Positions 20,501 through 31,995 of a stretch of DNA of 64,000 bases are shown here, piece after piece. Origin of the DNA: Rhipicephalus microplus (lineage: Eukaryota; Arthropoda; Arachnida; Ixodida; Ixodidae). A program made the position numbers and the translations under genes. The stretch is from positions 133,302,319 through 133,366,318 of the forward strand of contig NC_134707.1 of NCBI RefSeq assembly GCF_043290135.1. The letters run 5' to 3'. A model generated the notes under the pieces. It ran no database searches and was not told the DNA's origin. It was given only the letters and a program-made list of their open reading frames with translations. Positions within the stretch are counted from its first letter, which is position 1. The number at the start of each line of letters is the position of its first letter.

Positions 20501-22499
20501 AGTTTGAAGTTGCTGGTCATTCAGCAAATCCTCAAACTTTGGCCAGATGACTGAATGGTGTGGCAGAACGGCAGATCAACATTTCAGCGTTTTATATCAC
20601 AAAAATGGCTACTGCCTTTAAAGGAAAGAAATACACATAATAGCACTTAATTCTGCATTCACGACAACTGCAGCGTGCTGTTCACGCAAGAAGACGTTAC
20701 AGCTGTGATAGTGATTAGTTCACGCTTCTGTGTGCACAAGCGCCTCCATTTCGAGCATCTTTTGTGCTTCTGTGGTGCGCTACAAGCATGAAGTGCTTGT
20801 CGTTTTTCATGTGACATTCTAATTTTTTTCGCTGTCACATTCATTGATTCACTATCGCGGCTGTTCATTGTTTGATAATCAGTAGGTGGAAAAACGAACG
20901 GCTTTCTTTAAGTCAAACAAAATGATGGTGGACTTAAGAGCGCGTGGCAGGCACCCCAGCCTAGGTGCTTGCCACGCGCCTTTGAGCTCTGGCCCTCAGT
21001 TGGTCTCAATATTCAGAAGAGATTTTTTCGCTACGGTGGTTATAATAACAAAACGACTTCTGAAGACTGGATTCAAATTTCACCAGAATAAACTAAGCAG
21101 AAATGCAAAGCTACTGCGCTAGAATAGTTTACTTATGCGAAATAGGTTTTGTTTTATTTTTAACAAATTTATTCACAAAGTATAGACAAATGTTATTTGA
21201 TTTGCCTTGAAAATGTTGAAGTTCCTGCATTTTAAATACAATTTTATTTTTAGGGCTACTTCATGAACGAACACTGAAGAAGAAAATGATACAAAGCAAA
21301 ATTGCCTGAACTAGCTCCCGAAAAGGGGGGTCTCAAAGTAACCTGAAAATACATTGAAGGTGTAGGGCCTGGTCTAGCTGCGGGTTTAAGTAAAGTATTT
21401 CTAACGCACATATTTCGGTGGCCTGGTGGGCTATAAACAGCCGAAAGGAAATAGGTGTGACCTTATAAGGTGCGCGCTTCTCATCCTCAAGTTTCGAGGA
21501 ATCTTGGGCTCTTAATCGTAAGAATATTTTTGTGATATATAAAACTGTCAATGTATGAGGGTGACTTGTCATTTCGCGTTGTCACATTTCATTTTGTTCT
21601 GAATATGAGAAAGGCAATCATTCCGACCTGTAGTAATAAAGTGCAACGCCACTAAACACGTGGACGAGTGATATTCTCAGCGCAGGGATGGGGGACCATT
21701 GCGCATCAATAAAAATCAAGAAATTGCGTAAATAAACTACGAGCACACCGTCATTCTCTTGCCTCAAAGTTTCTGATTTATTTTTCTTTGTTTATTCATG
21801 AATACTGCGGTCTTTGTTCAAGGCGTTGGGAGCTTGGTACATAGCACGTGAATTCAACAGAAAAATAACAATGGCAAATGAACATATGATTATCTTCATA
21901 CCCGTGCTTTCGAGAAACAACAACAAAAAAGGCAAGCGGTGTTATTCTAACAAATTTCAAATTGAACAGAGAATTCGTTAGCAAAAGTAAAAAAAAGGCA
22001 CATGAAACATCTCAGCTAGACTAGGTAACTGAATATTACTATTGAAGTTGTGTCTAAAATAGGGTAAGGGCATCTGTTTTTTCTTCTTAAGTACCCACTG
22101 TAAAATTTATTTTTGTTTATGTTTATCGCCTTACAAAATTTCAGCTATCTGCGTTAAAAGACTTTTCATGACCTGTCAAGAGTGATCGACATAGCAGTGC
22201 ACTAAATATGTTACACATATTTTTTCTGATTATACCAGGCAGACACGTTTTCTTCCACTAGATTTCCAGCATACTTTATGTACTTTATTTATTGAAGTTA
22301 TCCGATAGGGGGAAGTATTTTCAGGCTTACGTAAGAATTTTCATGTTGGAAAAGCTTATCACTGAAAAACATTAGGCACGAAAGATGACACAACTTAACT
22401 TGTACGTTACTTTTACGTTAACTTACTTGTACGCTAGAGCTGAACGCTGCTACCAAACGAATTGCCATTTGTTTTGTTCACATATATATTACACTTGTC
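17511..22499. other. Long stretch with no gene recognised
   Basis: About 5 kb of AT-rich DNA has only short chance ORFs. A small (TG)n-like tract lies at 18478-18512. No splice-linked exons, RNA genes or TE motifs could be supported by eye; intron or intergenic DNA are both possible. Confidence 0.5.
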
Positions 22500-22532
22500 T
22501 TGCTGTTGGTCTACTGCTGGTTTGCCGTTGTA

Positions 22533-23175
22533 ATGACCGAAGAAATGCCCGATATGACCAAGGCGCTTCATGATTTTAAGTGTGAGCTTAGGTTAGAAAT
22601 CAGAGGCCTAGAAGAAACATTTGAGGGCATTGGTCAAATCACCAAGCACTTACAGGAAGTACAGAAAGAAAATGGTGAGCCTTGGGCCCAAAATATAAAA
22701 CAGACAAACAAACTAGAAGAGTTGGAACAGTATCAGCGTTCCAACAATGTTGGGATTAAGGGTATTCGACTTGAGGGTGAACCAGTGGCTATCATCAAAC
22801 AACTTGGCGTAGTCATACGGGAGGAAATAACGGAAGCTGACATTGATGTTTTTCATCGTCTGCCTACTGCTCGGCACGATGAATCAAACAAAATTGTCTC
22901 CTTTCTCCGTAGAACAACAAAAAATGTTTTTTCTCAGTAAAGCAAACATGTTAAAACTGGTGCAAAGACTTTTGGCTTCCACTCCGCCTGCAAAGTTTAT
23001 GTGAATGAGCACCTTATCCGCTTTGACAAGTAGTTTCTTGGTGCATCGGTGCAAAAACAAAAAAGATGGAACTACGATGGAAATTGGTGTAGATGGTGGG
23101 AGGCAAAGTGTTGGCAAGAAAACTATGAAGACTCTCTGATGTTGAAGGTTTCGGGTATTAGTGATATTGAGGAGA
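22533..23175 (+). pseudogene. LINE ORF1 relic (coiled coil and nucleic-acid-binding domain)
   Basis: From ATG 22533 the frame reads into a charged helical region with LEELEQYQRSNNVGIKGI, then EADIDVFHRLPTAR, the conserved core of LINE ORF1 RNA-binding domains. After a frameshift near 22930 the C-terminal motif VYVNEHLIRFDK appears, and later DSLMLKVSGISD. The order matches the C-terminal domain of this ORF1 type. It cannot give a full protein. Confidence 0.75.
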
Positions 23176-23190
23176 TGAAGGATGTAACGT

Positions 23191-23191
23191 A

Positions 23192-23249
<58 letters not shown>
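23191..23249. repeat. (GT)n microsatellite
   Basis: About 29 GT dinucleotides lie between the ORF1 and endonuclease relics of the decayed LINE. Confidence 0.97.
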
Positions 23250-23252
<3 letters not shown>

Positions 23253-23339
23253 CCACCCTGTAGATAATGGACTTTCCTGAAGCGTGCAGCTAATACAATT
23301 GCCACTTTTGGCAAAACTGTTACAGATACTTCTAAACAC

Positions 23340-24199
23340 TTTATATTACTGCACCTAAACACGCGTAGCATTCGAAATAAAGATAAACAACTCAGACACG
23401 TGTATGCTTCGATCACCCATAGCTTTGATAATTTGATATACATGAAAACTTGGCTAACAGAAGCACCTCATTTTCATGACTACATGTACAATGGTCTGGA
23501 GCGTTCAAGTGGCCGGTGGGGCACATCAATTCATGTTACAATGTCAATAAATTGTGGAAATATGTCTGAGTTTTCAGTATTCAATAATAGCATTGAGTGT
23601 TTGTTGGTACGTGTGGAGAAGTAAGCAGTTGTTATGTATCGACCACCAATGGGTAACAAATTAGACTTCTTTGACTATGTGGAGCATGTGATTTCTTTTA
23701 TATATGTCGATTTCCCATACATTTTCTAATAATTCGGGGTGTCAACATAAATATGTTATCAGGTGACACTGCTGCTAAAAACGTTTGCTGAAATCATTCA
23801 TTCCTTCGCGTGCACAAATCTTCTTACAGAAGCCACAAGATTAACAGAAAACAGCGCTACGTTATTTGACATATGTGTAACAAACATTCATTTACAAGAC
23901 TGTGTCACTAGACTGCTAACAGTAGACTTAAGCGATCATTTAACAGTTTTTTGTCAACTGCAAAACACGCAGGTCGAACGCACAACCACCTGCAAGCCTT
24001 ATTTTGCCGCTTTAGTAGCGCAGGTTTGGAACGTTTCCGTACACATATCCAGTCAATACATTGGGTATGCTTGTTTGAACAAAGAAACCCCAATGCAGCA
24101 TACAAGGAATTCTTCGAGGAATTCAAAGCATGTTATATTCAAGCGTTTCCTATGATTTACAAAATCAGAAACACGTACAAACAGGCAAGAAAGCCATGG
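23340..24199 (+). pseudogene. LINE endonuclease domain relic
   Basis: Pieces in shifting frames include HTRSIRNKDKQLRHV, KTWLTEAPHFHDY, YRPPMGNKLDFFDYVE, FAEIIHSFACTNLL and LTVDLSDHLTVFCQ. These correspond to the endonuclease entry motif, the region of the catalytic Glu (here Lys, KTWL), YRPP and the SDH signature. The coding trace ends at the LTR-element insertion (24200). Confidence 0.75.
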
Positions 24200-25031
24200 A
24201 GTAAAACTCAACCTTCTACCCACTCCCTTTGTTCCCTTGAGCAGAGCTCTCCAGCTGCGTAGCGGCTGTTTCTACAGAAGGGAGTGGAAGGTTGGTTGCT
24301 TCTCGGTGTCCGTCTTGTGTTCTCGTGGCTGCTGCTGCTTGTTCAGAGATGGAAGCCAGCACATCTCAAACGCGACAACAACTCGATTTAATATACACAA
24401 ACTTATGTACATATTTACAAGACTTGATCGTCGGAACCGTCGCATGCTGCCTCGGCAGAGACGATAGTGCAGAGCACTCCTTGCTGCGACCAGAACCACC
24501 GCGAGGACTCGGAAGCCAGCATTTAATACCTCGGTTGCCCCTCCCGATTCTCCTCACGGCCAACCAAAGCAATTTAGTCCGTTTATTGGACGGACAACAC
24601 ACTTGTTGCCATCCCCTCCTCTCACTCTCTTATTCTTGCACTTGACTGCTCGGTCGGAAAGAGAGAGACGAACGGACCGGCCTGCACACAACGTTCCGCA
24701 AACCGTGCGAACGCACACAATGGTGGCGCCGTTCGGCTGTGGGCCCCCTTCATTACCGCGGGATGACTACGCTGTCCAGCACGACCGCCGTCCCGCGGTT
24801 ATAAACCTGACGGATGGGTGGCTATGCACTGTCCTCACGTCACCCGCCGGCATTCCGCAGTCCGGGCCCCATTTAGCGGGTTGCTAGAAGCCACTACTGA
24901 CCGCGGTATTCTCGCCAGAAGGGGCGCGCTTACGCCGAGATTATCGTCTCCCGAGAATCGGCTTTTTGGGAAGTGCGCCCTTTCGAGACCGAGAAGACTC
25001 GCTTCCATGGCCTGCACCGCCAGACCTTACA
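24200..25031 (-). repeat. 3' LTR of Gmr1-type element 1
   Basis: On the minus strand the LTR runs TGTAAGG... to ...GTTTTACT; the 5' LTR starts TGTAAAG. The match to 28857-29690 is nearly complete, with scattered substitutions such as GGCTGTTTCTAC versus GGCTGTTGCTAC on the plus strand. Confidence 0.92.
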
Positions 25032-25543
25032 CGCCTTTTCCAAGATTCGCGCAAGCGCTCAAATTTGGCTACGCAAATACCAACCTAAAGGTATGCCGCC
25101 GCACGTCCCTGACCCTGTGGCCACACTTCGCAGTTCCTTGAACGCCAGAGACGTTTCTGCAACGCGTGCAATACTTTCTCTGCTTAACCCTTGGGGCCTC
25201 ACCAAACGGACGACACCACATAGCAATAAACAGGAAAGAAAAAACCGACACGAGGTCACTGTGTACACAAGTACAATCTATAAAGCAGGCAAGTCAAACA
25301 ATAACAAACTTCTACATGCCTACAGTCGTACATATACACAAAACAACACTTCACTGAAACACACAGACACCCTTCCGCACATGTTGCTGTTCAAATTCAA
25401 CCAAATACTAATAACTCGTGCATTCTACACACACGCACGAGAGAAACAATACACTTCACTGAGGCACATAGACTTTTCAACGCGTGGTGCTGTTCAATTG
25501 TCCACAGGCTCGCGCACGTCACTCTTGAGTGTCCACAATGCAC

Positions 25544-27018
25544 CTAGTCCTCTAGCGTCTCGACCCCCGGAGCACCGCTGCCGATTCCCCAGCACTCATT
25601 AGGCACCCTCGAAAGCGCATCTGCGTTGCCATGCTCGACGCCTTTCCTGTGCTGCACCACTACATGATACCGCTGGAGCGCCAAGGCCCAACGGGTAAGC
25701 TTCGCCCCAGGAAGAGTGCCCTGGGTGAGAAAAGCTAGTGGGTTGTGGTCTGACACCACGGTAACCTGTGCGCCGAAGAGCCAGAATTCAAACCTTTTCA
25801 GACCCCAGATGACTGCAAAGGCCTCTCGCCAAATAGTCGACCAGCGCGTTTGAGTTGGAGAGAACTTGTGGCTCGCAAATGCGATCGGCATCTCGGTACC
25901 ATCGTCCGCACGTTGCGACAGGCAGACTCCAGCCGCGACCGCGGACGCGTCTTTAAACAGCCAATACGGCCTCTCGAGATCTGGGGTCGATAATGCTGCT
26001 GCCTCACACAGTGCGATCTTAAGCCGCTAAAACGCCCTTTCAGCTTCCGCGGACCACGGAATTCGGTTCGGAATTCGCTTCCCAGTTAGCTCTGTCAGGG
26101 GCCTCGCTACCTCTGCGTAATCTTTCACATAGCTTCGGTAGTAGCCACACAGGCCCAGTACGCTGCGTAGTTCTCTTTTAGTCTCCGGAACCTTTAAACC
26201 TTTGATCGCTGCAAGCTTCTCAGGGTCAGGTGCATGCCGTCCCGAACCTACCACATGTCCCAAATACCGGATCGACGGACAAGCTATCTGGCACCTATCC
26301 TCTTGACCTTCAGGTTAACCCGCTTTAGGGTCTCAAACACCCGCCCCAGGTATTCCACGTGCTCTTCGAGCGTTTCGCTAAAAACGGCTATATCATCCAG
26401 GGATGCACAGCAGTATCCGCTGTGTGGCCTTAGCAGTTCGTTCATCGCCCTCTGGAATGTTTCAGCAGCGTTTTTAAGCCCGAAGGGCATTACCGTCCAG
26501 GCAAACTGTCCTCGATGACACGCAAACGCTGTCAGCAGGCGCGAAAAAGGCTCGAGTGGTACCTGCCAATAACCTCTTCGCAGGTCGAGCAGCGTTATGT
26601 ACTTCGCTTTTCCTACGCTTGGCCAGTAAAAACTGTACTTGATCCTAGAGCACGTTTTACGGCAACCAAAATGCCCGGCCCAGCTTGACTCGTGCGCCAG
26701 TTGCAAAACTTCCCTTCTGCGGCATTCCGGCAGTACCAGCTGCGTTACCGATTGTCCCAACACCTTATCCTTATGATAAAGTAACTTGTCTATTACTAGC
26801 ATATTGCCTTTTCCTGTCGCTGCTCCTCTCCACGCTTCCTGTAAAGTCGGGTCTCCCCGTTGTTTCTCGCGAAACTCAACTGACGCGGACCTCTCCTTCA
26901 TGCCGATGCTCGGGGCTTCGTTATGCAACACGTTGTCCTCCCGCTGATCCTCTTCATCGCGGCTTGCTACAGCTACCTCGCTGATGAACACCTCCTCGGT
27001 CGCGTGTCGCTCTACCAA
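25544..27018 (-). pseudogene. Gmr1-type element 1 pol: integrase zinc finger, RT, RNase H
   Basis: Minus-strand order: an integrase H2C2 region (VLQLAHESSWAGHFGCRKTC), an abrupt join at SVGKAKYITLLDLRRGYWQV to the RT core, VMPFGLKNAAETFQ and SLDDIAVFS. A frameshift near 26300 follows, then IRYLGHVVGSGRHAPDPEK, GLCGYYRSYVKDYA, a TAG near 26025, LFKDAS (RNase H Asp kept), FASHKFSPTQTRWSTI, VVSDHNPLAFL and NADALSR. The integrase core and RT fingers are absent at the join, indicating a deletion. Catalytic YLDD is SLDD. The protein cannot be functional. Confidence 0.88.
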
Positions 27019-27600
27019 TTTACACGAGTGTCCACCTCATCCTGACGCCATACGGCCTCGGCGTGCTGAGGCGCGTTTTCGAACTCTGGTCGAGCGCCGC
27101 CCACTTCTGAGGTACCCTTCACTACCCCATCGAGGGTGCTCTCCTCGTGTAGTAGTTTCCATGCTTCTTCGGAAAGTAGGCAATCTGTTCGTGCCGTTAG
27201 ACGGTCCGTTAACGTGCACAACACTGGGACTGGTTCCCTAACGTCGGAAAACACTCCACGCTCGCGCGACATAGTCAGTGGAATAACTGCGAGCTTGGCC
27301 TGTACTTTCTCCCCGAACGCCGAAGTCAGGTTGACCATCCCATGCGGTTGCACCAACTCTGGCGGGACCACGCTCTCATGGACTACTGTAATTTCCGCAC
27401 CTGTGTCCAACACTGCTCCTATATGTTTGTCTTTGCAGTCGAGCGATACTGGGAATAAATCACTGTGTGCGGTTGTGGGACCTTCAATCGAAACACGCGC
27501 CGCTAAGTTGTCTTCTTTACTGTTCGGAAGCACTTCCGTCGGCTATTTCTGACGCAGCGGGCAATTCCATTTCTGGTGCCCTGTACTGCCGCAACTGTAG
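27012..27600 (-). pseudogene. Gmr1-type element 1: zinc knuckle and aspartic protease
   Basis: Around 27560-27600 the minus strand encodes a CCHC knuckle, CYSCGSTGHQKWNC, followed by a TAG and then, in the same frame, the protease: DKHIGAVLDTGAEITVVHES with the active-site D-T-G-A. The downstream part (REPVPVLCTLTDRL, DCLLSEEAWKLL) is typical of the spacer before integrase or RT in these elements. The stop between knuckle and protease may be decay or a readthrough point; one copy cannot decide. Confidence 0.82.
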
Positions 27601-27698
27601 CAGGCCCTGGGCTTTGGTTTCCCCTCCACGATACGGTTCTTCCTAGCCCCGCAGCCCTGCATTGTCTCTTCGCCGGATCTAGCCCTGCTCGCGCTTTT

Positions 27699-28525
27699 CT
27701 ACTCCGCCGCGCTTTGCTTCGCCTGCCTCGCGGCACCGTTCGTCTCCTGTGCTTCTTGAAACGTTCGCAGCAACGCGGATATTTCTGGGGCGCTCACCCA
27801 CGCTCTACCTTCTTGGAGTGTTACATATCGCAAGGCCTCCTCCGACAAATTTTTCTTTAATTGGTCGGCCACCAAAAGCTTGACCAGGCCCTCGAATGTC
27901 GACACCCCTCTTGCCTCAAGGTAAAAGTGGAGGTAGCTCTCTAAACGTGTCGAAAAAGGTCTCCACCCCTCGTTCGCACGCTTGCCTGACCCCAGAAATC
28001 TTTTAGATATTCCCCGGCTGAAAGTATGAGCTCGTCCAGCACCGTTTGCTTGATTACCTGGTAATTTGTGTGCTCTGTTGGGCTTAGCCGCGTGGACAAA
28101 AACGGGACTCTCTGCGCTACCAACGGGAAAACTAAACGTCCCCAAAACTCCCCCGGTACCTCGTACGCTTCTAGGGCACTTTCCACGAACACAAACCACA
28201 CCGGTGCTTCAGCCTCGGCTGGAAATTTGGGTAACACCCCTGTGAGGAATTTTGAGTAGCGTCGCAGTCCGCTACACGGATCCCGCCTACCGAACTCGGG
28301 TCCAATCCACCGAGAGCTTCCGCCCATCATCTGCGATAGCCTCTCCATCTCCAACCGCAATTCCTGCAGTCTACGCTCCGGCGTGAGGTTTCCGAAACGG
28401 TCATCTTTCTTGCTCTCCCACGCACTACCCTCTCCCGGGTTTTCCACGTCGCTCTCGTCCCCCGACTCACGACTCATGGCCTGCGCTCGCCTGTCCGGAT
28501 TCAAGTGGGCAAACCTCGTGTCCAT
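27699..28525 (-). pseudogene. Gmr1-type element 1 gag with SCAN-like capsid domain
   Basis: From 28525 the frame starts MDTRFAHLNPDRRAQ and continues through charged helices to a capsid-type region: GVLPKFPAEAEAPVWFVFVE, SPTEHTNYQVIKQTVL, LILSAGEYLKDF. A frameshift near 27980 moves to RLESYLHFYLEARGVSTFEG, LLVADQLKKNLSEEAL and YVTLQEGRAW. The last block resembles the C-terminal capsid fold from which vertebrate SCAN domains are thought to derive. The knuckle at 27560-27600 completes gag. Confidence 0.8.
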
Positions 28526-28837
28526 AGGACGCCTTAAAACTCAAAAATAAAGGCAGCGGCACCCCTGAGATGTAAGAACACCAGAGGACTCACCACTTTT
28601 GAAGTTTCTGCGCGCTGGTTGCTCGATGTCGCCGGGGTTGTTGCCGGACTTATGAACTGGGATGACCGTAGCTGGACCCCTGGCTTCCTCGGGTCGATGG
28701 CTGCCACACTGCCGCCTCCTCAGCTTGGTGGCTTGGCTCTTCGTTAAAACAGCCGATGTTTTGGCTTTCGGTCTTGCGTGTTCTCCGCAACACGCCGATC
28801 TCCTTGTTGCGCAGAGCGCTCCTTGTCGTCGTCGTCT

Positions 28838-28857
28838 CGATCCTGCCGACTGCGCCA
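28838..28857 (-). other. Primer binding site of Gmr1-type element 1
   Basis: Immediately inside the 5' LTR the minus strand reads TGGCGCAGTCGGCAGGATCG. TGGCGCAGTCGG-type sites are common in arthropod gypsy elements and pair with a tRNA 3' end. The tRNA species is not assigned. Confidence 0.7.
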
Positions 28858-29690
28858 GTAAAACTCAACCTTCTACCCACTCCCTTTGTTCCCTTGAGCA
28901 GAGCTCTCCCAGCTGCGTAGCGGCTGTTGCTACAGAAGGGAGTGGATGGTTGGTTGCTTCTCGGTGTCCGTCATGTGTTCTCGTGGCTGCTGCTGCTTGT
29001 TCAGAGATGGAAGCCAGCACATCTCAAACGTGACAACAACTCGATTTTATATACACAAACTTATGTACATATTTACAAGACTTGATCGTCGGAACCGTCG
29101 CATGCTGCCTCGGCCGAGCGGATAGTGCAGAGCACTCCTTGCTGCGACCAGAACCGCCACGAGGACTCGGAAGCCAGCATTTAATACCTCAGTTGCCCCT
29201 CCCGATTCTCCTCACGGCCAACCAAAGCAATTTAGTCTGTTTATTGGACGGACAACACACTTGTTGCCATCCCCTCCTCTCACTCTCTTATTCTTGCACT
29301 TGACTGCTCGGTCGGAAAGAGAGAGACGAACGGACCGGCCTGCACACAACGTTCCGCGAACCGTGCGAACGCACACAATGGTGGCGCCGTTCGGCTGTGG
29401 GCCCCCTCCATTACCGCGGGATGACTACGCTGTCCAGCACGACCGCCGTCCCGCGGACTCTAAACCTGACGGATGGGTGGCTATGCACTGTCCTCACGTC
29501 ACCCGCCGGCATTCCGCTGTCCGGGGCCCATTTATCGGGCTGCTAGAAGCCACTACTGACCGCGGTATTCTTGCCAGAAGGGGCGCGCTTACGCCGAGAT
29601 TATCGTCTCCCGAGAATCGGCTTTTTGGGAAGTGCGCCCTTTCGAGACCGAGAAGACTCGCTTCCATGGCCTGCACTGCCAGACTTTACA
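28857..29690 (-). repeat. 5' LTR of Gmr1-type element 1
   Basis: This is the 834-bp partner of 24200-25031. Termini on the minus strand are TGTAAAG and TTTTACT. It is followed on the plus strand by the duplication CATGG and the resumed LINE reading frame. Confidence 0.92.
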
Positions 29691-29695
29691 CATGG

Positions 29696-31480
29696 ATTGA
29701 CAGAAAACTACTCAAAATGATTAAGGCGAAAAATAAATTGTACCACACATTTGTTCAGACAAAGAACTTGGAAGCGTCGTCACAGTTTAAACAATACCGT
29801 AACAGGTTGACTACCGAGCTATAGCGAGAAAAATACGTGTATTATGAAAAGCTGTTTACAAAAATAAAAATGTTTCTAGGAAGGTGTTGATTGAGGTAAA
29901 AAATTTAATGCAAAAGAGACACGCTCCACCACTTTGTCTTCAGACCAATACAGGCACATTATCTGATAGTGAAGTATCAAATAAGATGAATGAGTGTTTC
30001 GTGAATAGTGCCGAATACAAAAACGATGGCAATACATTTTCCCGTATCATCCTAAAGAATACAGTCTTGGAAACTCTGTGTCTTTATCTGCAGTGACATC
30101 ATATGAAGTCATACAATTCATAAATGAGATTAAAAATAATGTAGCAGCTGGTTTCCGCGAGACGATGGCAACTCCATTAATATACTTTGCTGATATTATA
30201 GTTCCAGTCATTGTGCATATAACAAACAGAATGTTCCTGACTTGCATTTTTCAGACCACCTAAAAGTAGCGAGAGTATGCTCTGTCTTTAAAGGGGGGGG
30301 GGATAAAGGGCCAATAACTAATTAGAGGTCAGACTCCGTCCTTCCTGATCTAAACTGTTTGAGAATCCAATAAACATCCGTTTGTATAGGTTATTTATCA
30401 AGTGTAATGTGATAAATGAGGGTCAATACAGTTTTAAAAAAAAGTAAATCCTGTGAAGCAGCTTCGCTAAATGTTAAACATGAACTAATTAAAAATAGTG
30501 AACATAAACTGTACTGACTTGGTTTGTTCATAGAATTTAAGAAGCCATTTGATTTTGTATGCCACGAAGCACTAACATGTAAACTTAGCAAGTACAGCGT
30601 ACGTAGTGAAATTCAAGAAATATTTAAATACTATTCATCCAACCACTATCCATATGTTTGTAAAAACAACAGCACATCTTCTTACGCAAAAATAATAAGA
30701 GGAGTACCTCAAGGGTCCATACTTAGCCCTCTGTTATTCAAAATTTATATAAATATTCTGTGATACCTTACAATCACCAAAGTTATTAATCTATGCAGAT
30801 GGCAGTAACATATTCTTCAGTGGTACATCCATTCCAGCTCTTCAACGCCAGTTTAATGACTCCCTATATTAGCTGTTGAATTATCATAGCTTAAATAATA
30901 TGCAACTAGGCATTAGCAAACGAAAATACATAGTATTTGCCCCGCCTAATAAGCCATGTAGCTACAGTCTGACTGTTTTATTTGAGGGCAGTGAGATAGA
31001 GCAGGTAATTAGCCAGAAGTTTTTAGGCGTAAGGTTTACCGAAGGCTTGACATGGAATACAAACGAAGATAATTTAACGATAGAACTTAGCAGAACTGTG
31101 GGATGCTTATGCAAGCTCGGCACAGTTTTGCCAAAATGGTTACAGCTAGAAATGTAATGTGCACTTTTTTATTCAAAAATGACGTACTCTATGTTAGTAT
31201 GAGGATCTACCACACAAACTATAAGAAATTACTAGTTCTCCAGAAAATAGTCTTACGAGCATTTGAGCATTACCACGGCTTTATCAGAGACATGAAAACT
31301 GAACCATTCTTTGAAAAATATGAAATGTTAAAGGTCATGCAGTTGTACTACTTCAGACCTTTGCAATGGGTCAAACATAATAAGCCAAATGTCTTCAGAA
31401 CACACCTGGAAGTACTGATTACCACATGCGCCAGCAATGCCACAAAACCCTAACACTTAGGACTAATTATAACAAACGAC
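29696..31480 (+). pseudogene. LINE reverse transcriptase relic (second half of the decayed LINE)
   Basis: The trace resumes with IDRKLLKMIKAKNKLYHTF. RT pieces follow: FINEIKNNVAAGFRE, LFIEFKKPFDFVCHEALTCK, IRGVPQGSILSPLLF, and the catalytic motif decayed to YADGSN at about 30795. Then come KYIVFAPPNKPC, QKFLGVRFTEGLTWN and KTEPFFEKYEMLKVMQLYYF. Frames shift repeatedly and stops are frequent. The C-terminal motifs are typical of CR1/Jockey-like RTs. Confidence 0.82.
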
Positions 31481-31995
31481 ACGTTAAATACCAAATACCA
31501 ACAATGTTAAATCGTCTATAAGGTCTTCTATATCACAATTCCACACCTTTTAGCACCATTATCAAAACCATACTAATGCATCATAATCATCAGTACGCTA
31601 CTTAACTATTTATTTCTGATATCTTGTCTAATAATTTGTCTTTCTATATCTTTGATTTTTATTATTTTGCAATATGCTACGAGGATCTCATTTTCTATTT
31701 TTATGTGCTCTTTTTCAAGTTGTGCTGTTGTATTTTCAGGTAAGCTGAAATGTTGCTTTGTGATTGATTTCTTTTGTATTTATTTCACACTGCGTAATAA
31801 ACAATGCTATAGTTTGTTGTAATTTTGTGCAATACCATATTCAAAATATTTGATAGATTTGCAGATGCTCTGTGGCCTGCGTGACATACTGTATTTAAGA
31901 GCAGAGGGCCTTTGTCAGGACGTATAGCCTTTAATGTCTGCTCCTGTTTCTGTAAGTTTTTTTTTCGGGACAAATAAACTTTCAACTTTCAACGC
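31481..31995 (+). other. 3' UTR and tail of the decayed LINE
   Basis: This AT-rich non-coding trailer ends in GGGACAAATAAACTTTCAAC followed by one more TTTCAAC-type unit, consistent with a LINE 3' end with a short tandem tail. Confidence 0.55.

Larger units (their letters stand above)
24200..29690 (-). mobile_element. Gmr1-type Ty3/gypsy LTR element 1, internally deleted
   Basis: Two LTRs of 832 and 834 bp (24200-25031, 28857-29690) flank 3.8 kb of minus-strand gag/pol remains. Target duplication CATGG is at 24195-24199 and 29691-29695. Gene order is gag, protease, integrase zinc finger, RT, RNase H, then the 3' LTR. No integrase follows RNase H. This order and a SCAN-like gag are hallmarks of the Gmr1 lineage. 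The integrase core and RT N-terminus are missing, so it is a deletion derivative. LTRs differ at only a few percent of sites by eye, so it is fairly young. Confidence 0.85.
22500..31995 (+). mobile_element. Decayed CR1/Jockey-group LINE, interrupted by a Gmr1-type LTR element
   Basis: The ORF1 relic (22533 on), endonuclease (23340-24199), RT (29696-31480) and 3' end (to about 31995) are collinear. They are separated by the LTR element 24200-29690. Removing it and one copy of CATGG joins K-P-W to I-D-R-K in frame, proving both halves are one copy. The 3' end has AATAAA followed by a TTTCAAC repeat. Many stops and frameshifts are present. Confidence 0.85.

Noticed and set aside
29261..29824. 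187-codon plus-strand ORF across the right LTR
   Set aside because: It is a chance reading of LTR sequence fused to the LINE trace; the same frame appears in the left LTR only because the LTRs are copies.
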